Positions 58,228 to 64,000 of a DNA stretch of 64,000 bases are shown here, piece by piece. The position numbers were made by a program, and so were the translations under genes. Location of the stretch: the NCBI GenBank assembly GCA_003142185.1, contig PLOR01000029.1:1-64000 (forward strand), read 5' to 3'. This stretch comes from Bryobacterales bacterium. Lineage in GTDB: Bacteria > Acidobacteriota > Terriglobia > Bryobacterales > Bryobacteraceae. Positions within the stretch are counted from its first letter, which is position 1. Each line of letters opens with the position of its first letter. Below the pieces are notes generated by a model. That model was not told the origin of the DNA, did no database searches, and was given only the letters and a program-made list of their open reading frames with translations.

Positions 58228-59355
58228 TCAGCGGGACGCGCGTGCTGCGGCCACAACCGCGTCAAACGCCGGTTTGGGCTTTCCCTCGCGGTCGAACAGC
58301 AGTGGATAGTTGGTCCTGCCTCTCGCCGGAAAGTCGTTCAACCAGGAAGTGCGGTCGGTAACGCCCCAGAAAGTCACTCGTGTGATGGCGTCGCGGTGCT
58401 TCAAAAAGACGCCAAACAAGGCCGCATAGCGATCCGCCAACGCTTGTTGCTGCGGGGCGGGCAACCCGGCTGTGTATGGGTTGGAATTGGCGCCGCCTTC
58501 GGCTCTGGCGGAAACATCGGCGCTCTGGTCGCGCCGCACGCGAGGCAGCACATCTACGTCGAGTTCGGTGATATTCACCTTGACGCCCAGCGCCTGAAAC
58601 GCGGCGATGCTCGCATCGACGTCTTCGACGCCCGGCCAGTCCATGCGGTAGTGCCCTTGCAGGCCGACGGCCGTGACCGGTATGCCCTGGGCCAGCAGCT
58701 TGCGGATCAGCTCCACGCCGCCTTTCCGCTTGGCCTCGTTTTCGAGCGAATACTCGTTATAGTACAACTCAGCCTTGGGATCGGCTTCGTGGGCGTATTC
58801 GAATGCCTTGGCGATGTAGTCGTCGCCGATGATGCGCTGCCACTCGGACCGCCGCAGCGTGCCGTCCTCATTCAGCGCTTCGTTGACCACGTCCCAGCCT
58901 CGGATGCGCCCTCGATAGCGGCCCACAACCGCGGCGATATGGTCGTGCATTCGGCGCAGCAACTCCTCGCGAGTGACGGGCTGGCCCTTGTCGTCCTCAA
59001 ATACCCAGCGCGGCACCTGGTTGTGCCAGACCAGACAGTGGCCGACGATGAACATGTGGTTCTTCTCGCCAAATTCAACGTAGCGGTCGGCCGGATCGAA
59101 GTTGAAACCTTGCGGCGTGGGATGGACCCGCTCCCATTTGAGATCGTTTTCAGGGGAGATGGTATCGAACTGGGCCTGGACCAGCGTCGCTCCGCCGGCA
59201 TCGCCACCGGTGAAGACCGCCTGATGAATCGCCGCGCCAATCCGGAAAGAGTCGTGAAACGCTTCCTTGAGCGTGGTCTGCGCGCAGAGCGGCAAACACA
59301 CACTGCCTGCCACCAGGGCCGCGAGGACAATCGACTTGTAAGACATGATTTTCAA
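58228..59355 (-). CDS. secreted endo-1,4-beta-xylanase (GH10)
   Basis: Cuts internal bonds of xylan, 375 residues. Signal peptide (SIVLAALVAGSVCLPLCAQ), then one GH10 barrel: FRIGAAIHQ, ISPENDLKWERVHPTPQGFNF (in part), GHCLVWHNQVPRW, the acid/base Glu159 in WDVVNEALNED, and the nucleophile Glu264 in VNITELDVDVLP. WGVTDRTSWLN marks the C-terminal barrel end. No carbohydrate-binding module. The start is TTG 59355 (AGAGG five bases upstream) or ATG 59346. The symporter and GH3 genes upstream on the same strand complete a xylan pathway. Confidence 0.95.
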   Translation of the reverse strand: MKIMSYKSIVLAALVAGSVCLPLCAQTTLKEAFHDSFRIGAAIHQAVFTGGDAGGATLVQAQFDTISPENDLKWERVHPTPQGFNFDPADRYVEFGEKNHMFIVGHCLVWHNQVPRWVFEDDKGQPVTREELLRRMHDHIAAVVGRYRGRIRGWDVVNEALNEDGTLRRSEWQRIIGDDYIAKAFEYAHEADPKAELYYNEYSLENEAKRKGGVELIRKLLAQGIPVTAVGLQGHYRMDWPGVEDVDASIAAFQALGVKVNITELDVDVLPRVRRDQSADVSARAEGGANSNPYTAGLPAPQQQALADRYAALFGVFLKHRDAITRVTFWGVTDRTSWLNDFPARGRTNYPLLFDREGKPKPAFDAVVAAARASR

Positions 59356-59453
59356 TTTCGCCTCTATTGCGGGAGCAGTTACGCTCCTGTCTGGAGTTTC
59401 TACATTTGAGCGTTAGGCGGCACCTGGCCGCGCAAACCCAAAGCTCGTGTCTT

Positions 59454-59661
59454 GTATCAGGGCACGGCTTCAGCCGTGCCTCAAAATGCAGCCATCATGG
59501 GGCTTTAGCCCCTGGCTGGTCTTCGTAATAGCGAAGAACGTATGCTCCGAACTCACGATCCTGTCCGGGCGGGCATAGCACGCAGGTTTGGCCATTACCA
59601 GGGGCTAAAGCCCGATTCCTTACTGTGACTCAGCGGCACGGCTAAAGCCGTGCCCTGATAC
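59454..59661. repeat. 208-base palindromic (MITE-like) element
   Basis: The 27-base ends (GTATCAGGGCACGG... and its mirror ...CCGTGCCCTGATAC) match at 26 of 27 positions, and each end is itself a hairpin (GGCACGGCTTCAGCCGTGCC). Inside, GGGGCTTTAGCCCC and its mirror AGGGGCTAAAGCCC form a second nested pair. The centre shows no gene. It fills most of the 360-base gap between the xylanase and symporter genes. Confidence 0.8.
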
Positions 59662-59715
59662 ACAGCTAATCATATCCCCAAGCGCTCGGAAATGCAGAAA
59701 CTCGAGCCGGGCGGG

Positions 59716-61083
59716 TTACGCCCCCGGCGTTTCCTGCGGCGCGAACTTCAGCCGCCGCTCGGCCAGCTCGTCGGCAATCTCCTGGTTCTTCGCTCGCGTG
59801 ATCGGATAGAAGATCAGGCAGACGGCCGTGGCAAAAAAGGCTAGCCCCGAGTAGATGCTCGCCACCAAAAGGATGCCTGCCAGCGAGTGGGCCGTCTGCG
59901 TGGCGTTGGGCACATAGCCGTACGCCTGGAAGAGCCAGCCGGCGATGGCGCCGCCCAGCGCGAGCCCGAGCCACAGCGCGAAAACCACCGCCGAGGTCAC
60001 GGTGCCCGTCGCGCGGCGGCCCGTTTTCCATTCGCCGTAGTCGGCAACATCGCCCATCATGGCCCACAGCACCGGGCAGGAGCAGCCGAACGCAAACTGG
60101 CGCAGAATCTCCGAAGCGAAGATGAGGGTTGTTCCCTGGGTTGGCAGAACGAAGAGGACGGCGGCGAGAATGCCCGTCAGCACCATGCTCGTAATGAACA
60201 GACTCCGCTTGCCGAATCGCGCCGACAGTTTGGACGAAACCGCGACGCCGACCAGCAGCGAGGCCAAGCCGAAGCCATTGAACCAGCTAAAGAGGTTCTG
60301 GTCGTGGGCGGCGTACTTGAAGAATGGAAGCATGACGCTCGACCGCATCACGATCGCGATGAAGTAGAACATGGTCGCCAGGAACAGCGCGATCCAAGGC
60401 CCGTTCTTGACCAGGTCGGCGAGGTCCTGCCCCAGCGAGCTCTTTTGCTTCGGGTCCGGCTGAATCCGCTCCTTGGTAGATGCGAAGGCGACGATGAACA
60501 ACACCCCACCAATCACCGAGAAGAGCCCCATCGTCAACTGATAGCCCTTCGCACTGTTGCCATGGCCGGACCAGGCGATCATCGGCACCGCCAGGCTCTG
60601 CACGATGAACCCCGCGGAGTTGGCGAAGATCTGCCGCCAGGAGGCGATGCTGGTGCGTTCGTCCGGGTCGCCCGTGATCACGCCGGTCAGCGAGGCGTAG
60701 GGCACGTTGTTCACCGTGTATACGATGCGCAACAGAGCGTACGTTACGTACGCGTAGATAATCTTGCTGCCCGCGCTCAGGTTCGGCGTGGTGAACGTGA
60801 GCACGCCCATGATGCCGAACGGAACCGCCGTCCACAACAGGTACGGGCGGAACTTGCCCCACCGCGTGTTGGTGCGGTCCGCGATGGCGCCCATCACCGG
60901 ATTCAAAACCGCCGCACAGAGGCCAACCACCAGGAACAGCGTCCCGGCTTGAGCCGGCGTCAGCCCGAAGGTGTCGGTGTAGAAGCTGAGCTGCAACGCC
61001 AGCATCGCCTGGAAGACGAAGTTAGCAGCCATGTCGCCGAGGCCGTAACCGATCTTTTCGGAAAGCGAAAGTTTCTGAATCAT
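59716..61083 (-). CDS. GPH-family glycoside:cation symporter (XynP/MelB-like)
   Basis: Imports xylose oligomers or xylosides with Na+ or H+; 455 residues, 12 membrane helices. Family traits are the N-terminal KLSLSEKIGYGLGDMAANFVFQ (in part), the cytoplasmic motif MGAIADRTNTRWGKFRPYLLW (in part; the GAISDRT...GRFRPYL-type signature of GPH carriers), and the FYFIAIVMRSSVMLPFFKY helix. ATG 61083 is used since MIQKLSLSEKIGYG is the standard start. It lies between GH3 and GH10 genes on the same strand, so oligoxylosides cut outside by the xylanase are probably its cargo. Confidence 0.9.
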   Translation of the reverse strand: MIQKLSLSEKIGYGLGDMAANFVFQAMLALQLSFYTDTFGLTPAQAGTLFLVVGLCAAVLNPVMGAIADRTNTRWGKFRPYLLWTAVPFGIMGVLTFTTPNLSAGSKIIYAYVTYALLRIVYTVNNVPYASLTGVITGDPDERTSIASWRQIFANSAGFIVQSLAVPMIAWSGHGNSAKGYQLTMGLFSVIGGVLFIVAFASTKERIQPDPKQKSSLGQDLADLVKNGPWIALFLATMFYFIAIVMRSSVMLPFFKYAAHDQNLFSWFNGFGLASLLVGVAVSSKLSARFGKRSLFITSMVLTGILAAVLFVLPTQGTTLIFASEILRQFAFGCSCPVLWAMMGDVADYGEWKTGRRATGTVTSAVVFALWLGLALGGAIAGWLFQAYGYVPNATQTAHSLAGILLVASIYSGLAFFATAVCLIFYPITRAKNQEIADELAERRLKFAPQETPGA

Positions 61084-61124
61084 ATGTGCCCCGTTTCTTG
61101 ACGCCGCCACTCGCGGTTGCGGGC

Positions 61125-63440
61125 CTACTTCGTCACCGTCAGCGTCACCTTCTGAAGATCGGCATCGCGCGAAGAATTGCCGACCATGATTTCGAAATCT
61201 CCGGGTTCCACCCGGTATTTCATATTCACGTCCCAGAATGCCAGCGACTCGGGCGTGATCTCGAACCGTACGGCCGCGGTCTGCCCCGGCTCCAGGTCGA
61301 CCCTGCGGAACCCTTTCAACTCTTTCACCGGCCGCGTTACCGAGCTGACCAGGTCGCGGATGTACATCTGCACCACTTCGCTTCCCGCCCGCGCGCCGGT
61401 GTTGGTAACATCAGCCAGAACTTCCGCCGATCCGGTGGACGCGATCCGCCGCTTCGACAGCCGAACGTTGCTGATGCTGAAGGTCGTATAACTCAAGCCA
61501 AAGCCGAATGGGTAAAGCGGGGTAACATCGTCGAACAGATAGCCGCGGCGGGCGGACGGTTTGTAGTTATAGAAAGCCGGCAGGTGGCCCGCCGAACGAG
61601 GCACCGAGATGGGCAGTTTCCCGCCGGGGTTGTAACTCCCAAATAGCACGTCCGCCACGGCAGTGCCGGTTTCCTGGCCCAAATACCAGCACTCGAAAAT
61701 GGCCGCCGCTTTTTCCGCCACGCGCTGGATCGAGTTGGGCCGGCCATGGAACAGGAACACAATCACCGGCTTGCCAGTTGCGGCGATAGCTTCCACCAGT
61801 TCCTCCTGCCTGCCGATGAGGTCGAGGTTGGGGCGGTCGCCCATATGGTTCAGATTCCAAGCCTCGCGCGAGGTCTGCTCATTGCCGCCGATCGCCAGCA
61901 CCACGACGTCGGCCTTGCGCGCGACTTTGACAGCTTCCGCAATCAGCTTGCGGTCTTCCACCGGGTCGCTCGGAAGCACTTCGTCCTGATTCCACGAGCC
62001 AGGCTGCGTGATCTTGCAGCCTTCGCTGTAGAGCACCTTCACGCGCCGGCCCGCTTTGGCCCGGATGCCTTCGAGCACGGTAACCTCGGTTTTGGGCTTG
62101 CCGCTGTAGCCGCCCAGCAGGCTGCGGTTGCCGTTGGGGCCGATCACCGCGATCGTCTTAATCGCGTTCAGATCGAGCGGCGCTATGCCGCCTTCGTTCT
62201 TGAGCAGCGTAATCGAGCGGCGCGCCGCCTCGAGCGCCAGCGCGCGGTGCGCGTCGCAGCCCACGATGCGATCGGCTTCCGCCGGGTCCATGTACGGATC
62301 GTCGAACAGGCCGAGGAGAAACTTCCAGCGCAGCATGGGCTCGACCATTTCGTCGAGTTCCGTTTCCTTCAGCACGCCCTTGCGCACCAGCTCGGTCAGA
62401 TGCAGGTAGCAATCCGGCTCCGGCAGTTCGATGTTGATGCCGGCCCGCACCGCCAAGGCGCACGATTCCTTCTTATCCTTGGCGACGAAATGCCCATGCG
62501 TGTCGGGACGGTAGCCGAGCTCCCAGATCGCGTAGTAATCGGATACCACGAAGCCTTTGAAACCCCACTCCTTGCGCAGAATATCGCGCATCAGCCAGCG
62601 GTTGGCGTGTGACGGCACGCCATCAACCTCGTTATAGGAGGCCATCACGCTGATGGCTCCGGCCTTGTGCAGCGCCTGCTCGAAGGGGAACAGGAAGGTC
62701 CCCCGGATGACGCGCTCGGAGATGTCGGCCGGAGCGCAGTTCATGCCGGATTCCGGCTGGCCGTGGCCGGTCATATGTTTGAGCGTGGCGATGACGCGCG
62801 TTTTGTCCCGGAAGGATGCGTCGCCCTGAAATCCACGCACGGCGGCAATGCCCATCCGCGAGGCGACGTACGGATCTTCGCCGTAGGTCTCTTCGACGCG
62901 GCCCCAGCGGGGGTCCCGCGCCACATCCACCACCGGCGTCAGCGCCTGGTGGGCTCCGCGCAGCCGCGCCTCGAGGGCGGTTATGGTGAACAGCGACTCG
63001 ACCAGTTCCGGATCGAAGCTGGCCCCCAGCGCAATCGGCTGCGGGAAGCTGGTGCCACCGATGGCCGCGTGGCCGTGGAGACACTCTTCGTGAAAGATCA
63101 CCGGGATGCCCAGCCGGCTGTTCTCGACGAAAAACTTCTGGATGGCGTTGGTCAACTCCGCCATCCCGCGCGCGTCCTTGCCGCCGCCCGCGTCGCTGGG
63201 CCGGCCCACCTGGCCGATGCCGCGTCCGTGCCGGAAGGCCTTCCTGGCTTTGGCGAAATCGAAATTGCCATCGGCATCCACCAGCTTGGCGGCCTTCTCC
63301 TGCCATACGCACATCATCTGCGCGGCCTTCTCTTCCAACGTCATTCGCGACAACAGGTCGCGTACGCGCTTCGCCACCGGCAAATCGCGCTTGCGGTAAA
63401 GAGGCACACTCGGGCTCTTACTCTTAGTTGGTGTTTTCAT
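61125..63440 (-). CDS. GH3 beta-glycosidase (beta-xylosidase or beta-glucosidase)
   Basis: Removes terminal beta-linked sugars, 771 residues. N-terminal barrel with MTLEEKAAQMM, HEECLHGH, DVARDPRWGRVEETYGEDPY and KHMTGHGQPESGMNCAP, and nucleophile Asp near 300 in GFKGFVVSDYYAI. The second domain (LLKNEGGIAPLDLNAIKTIAVIGP in part; VVLAIGGNEQTSREAWN) and a C-terminal fibronectin-III-like domain complete the BglX-type layout. No signal peptide is seen at MKTPTKSKSPSVPLYRKRD, so it is likely cytoplasmic and acts on imported oligomers. It is first gene of the xylan cluster; given its neighbours xylosidase is favoured over glucosidase. Confidence 0.92.
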   Translation of the reverse strand: MKTPTKSKSPSVPLYRKRDLPVAKRVRDLLSRMTLEEKAAQMMCVWQEKAAKLVDADGNFDFAKARKAFRHGRGIGQVGRPSDAGGGKDARGMAELTNAIQKFFVENSRLGIPVIFHEECLHGHAAIGGTSFPQPIALGASFDPELVESLFTITALEARLRGAHQALTPVVDVARDPRWGRVEETYGEDPYVASRMGIAAVRGFQGDASFRDKTRVIATLKHMTGHGQPESGMNCAPADISERVIRGTFLFPFEQALHKAGAISVMASYNEVDGVPSHANRWLMRDILRKEWGFKGFVVSDYYAIWELGYRPDTHGHFVAKDKKESCALAVRAGINIELPEPDCYLHLTELVRKGVLKETELDEMVEPMLRWKFLLGLFDDPYMDPAEADRIVGCDAHRALALEAARRSITLLKNEGGIAPLDLNAIKTIAVIGPNGNRSLLGGYSGKPKTEVTVLEGIRAKAGRRVKVLYSEGCKITQPGSWNQDEVLPSDPVEDRKLIAEAVKVARKADVVVLAIGGNEQTSREAWNLNHMGDRPNLDLIGRQEELVEAIAATGKPVIVFLFHGRPNSIQRVAEKAAAIFECWYLGQETGTAVADVLFGSYNPGGKLPISVPRSAGHLPAFYNYKPSARRGYLFDDVTPLYPFGFGLSYTTFSISNVRLSKRRIASTGSAEVLADVTNTGARAGSEVVQMYIRDLVSSVTRPVKELKGFRRVDLEPGQTAAVRFEITPESLAFWDVNMKYRVEPGDFEIMVGNSSRDADLQKVTLTVTK

Positions 63441-63481
63441 ATATGCGGTCTCGTAATCATGCTGATGGCAGTGCTCGTGGA

Positions 63482-63520
63482 AGCCGGGCCAAGGCATGCC
63501 TGGCCCCTGCGGCCGGGCCA
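63482..63520. repeat. GC-rich REP-like repeat
   Basis: GCCGGGCCAAGGCATGCCTG GCCC followed by CTGCGGCCGGGCC. It is a looser version of the palindrome at 6962-6979. It lies in the 220-base gap between the GH3 and ROK genes. Confidence 0.45.
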
Positions 63521-63583
63521 AGGCCGGTTCGCGAGGGAGCGCCGTGGGCAGGCCGTTCCAACTCGAATTTGTTCTAACCTCAA

Positions 63584-63614
63584 ACTATAATCAGATGGCA
63601 AATAAAAAATGCAA
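63584..63614 (-). promoter_or_regulatory. weak candidate promoter of the xylan cluster
   Basis: Minus strand TTGCAT, 19 bases, TATAGT. The spacer is two bases long for sigma-70. It would give a leader of about 140 bases before the GH3 ATG, containing the REP-like repeat. Confidence 0.25.
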
Positions 63615-63660
63615 GTCGCGCTCGTACGCCTGGTTGCGCCTGGGCCGGCCTGACGCTGGC

Positions 63661-64000
63661 TCACGAGCACACACCGAAATCATTCTCCAACACCAGAGCC
63701 ACCGTGCCGCGCAACCGCGCCACGCCGCCTTCGCGGGCGGGAATCAACTGCGGGGCCATGCCGCCAGGCAACACCTGCTCCAGGATCTCCGGCTCAATCA
63801 CCGCTTCAAAGCGCTTCCAGGACCGCGTGAGGTCGCCGATCACCACGATTCGTTCGGGCGCAAAGCCGGCTACCAACATGCGCATGCCGCGGCCCAGGTG
63901 GTAGGCCATGGTCTTCAGAGCCTCCTCGGCCCGCCTGTCTCCCTGATCCGCAAGACTGAGCAGGTCGAGGAAGCTCAATCCGGCGGACTCCGAACCAGAT
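63661..64000 (-). CDS. ROK-family sugar kinase or repressor, C-terminal part (cut by window edge)
   Basis: Only the last 113 residues are visible; the start lies beyond base 64000. AEEALKTMAYHLGRGMRMLVAGFAPERIVVIGDLT (in part) matches the helix-strand-turn of the ROK fold's second domain (normally ...LNPERIVLGGDL). The end VARLRGTVALVLENDF matches the usual ...LLGAAALAL. ROK members are sugar kinases or, with an N-terminal wHTH, NagC/XylR-type repressors. Its place upstream of the xylan genes on the same strand fits XylR-like control, but the DNA-binding half is not in view. Confidence 0.75.
   Translation of the reverse strand, partial: SGSESAGLSFLDLLSLADQGDRRAEEALKTMAYHLGRGMRMLVAGFAPERIVVIGDLTRSWKRFEAVIEPEILEQVLPGGMAPQLIPAREGGVARLRGTVALVLENDFGVCS

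Noticed and set aside
59454-59661. Riboswitch or attenuator before the xylanase gene
   Set aside because: The structure is a symmetric nested palindrome with mirror ends, which fits a mobile repeat better than a conserved RNA aptamer, and no known riboswitch motif was recognised.

Overview
The window is high-GC, gene-dense DNA from a Gram-negative bacterium: it encodes an outer-membrane assembly operon, a tripartite RND pump and lipoproteins. Several traits point to Acidobacteriota, most likely the Solibacter/Bryobacter branch. Three secreted proteins carry the NAASG...APG...YVSPNQVNLQIP-type C-terminal domain that I associate with Solibacter (TIGR03437), and there is an 'orphan' FtsX/MacB permease of the acidobacterial ADOP type. 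No rRNA, tRNA, CRISPR array or phage was recognised. The assignment is inference from protein families; no search was run.

Layout. 1-4.2 kb: homoserine dehydrogenase, a YgjV-like membrane protein, and a tight minus-strand operon of a NodB-type deacetylase, an acyl carrier protein and a NodE-like ketosynthase. 4.2-7.1 kb: a REP-associated tyrosine transposase (RAYT) with its palindromic repeats, a Sel1-repeat protein, and a ThiF/MoeB-type E1-like enzyme whose 3' end is duplicated next to a second repeat copy. 7.2-14.9 kb: an outer-membrane biogenesis operon (BamA/TamA-like barrel, SurA-N-like chaperone, TamB-like protein). 15-18.8 kb: a DASS transporter, then a degraded accessory stretch holding a frameshifted lipoprotein, a frameshifted orphan CopG-type antitoxin, a two-gene DUF2188 + TIR/NDT-like cassette and a broken copy of a glycosyltransferase that is intact at 32.1 kb. 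18.9-28.2 kb: an MdtABC-OprM type efflux operon.

28.4-42.2 kb: an S9 peptidase; a PAP2 phosphatase and PHP phosphoesterase divergent from an MGDG-synthase-like glycosyltransferase; mnmA and a cysteine desulfurase (tRNA thiolation) divergent from a SAM hydrolase; and two tandem secreted S53 (kumamolisin-type) proteases. 42.4-50.6 kb: a core run of a cNMP-binding protein, trigger factor, ClpX, Lon, YsxC and Rho, without clpP in its usual place. 50.7-56.7 kb: a large secreted Ig/IPT-like protein and the ADOP permease. 56.7-64 kb: enolase, then a minus-strand xylan-use cluster (GH10 xylanase, GPH-family symporter, GH3 glycosidase) with the C-terminus of a ROK-family protein at the window edge.

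Many intergenic gaps carry short palindromic elements of at least four kinds. Several share sequence with the RAYT flanks, which suggests that one or more RAYT/REP systems have seeded this genome. The most interesting items are the NodB-NodF-NodE-like operon, the DUF2188/TIR-like pair, and the RAYT leader repeat bracketed by a duplicated gene end.
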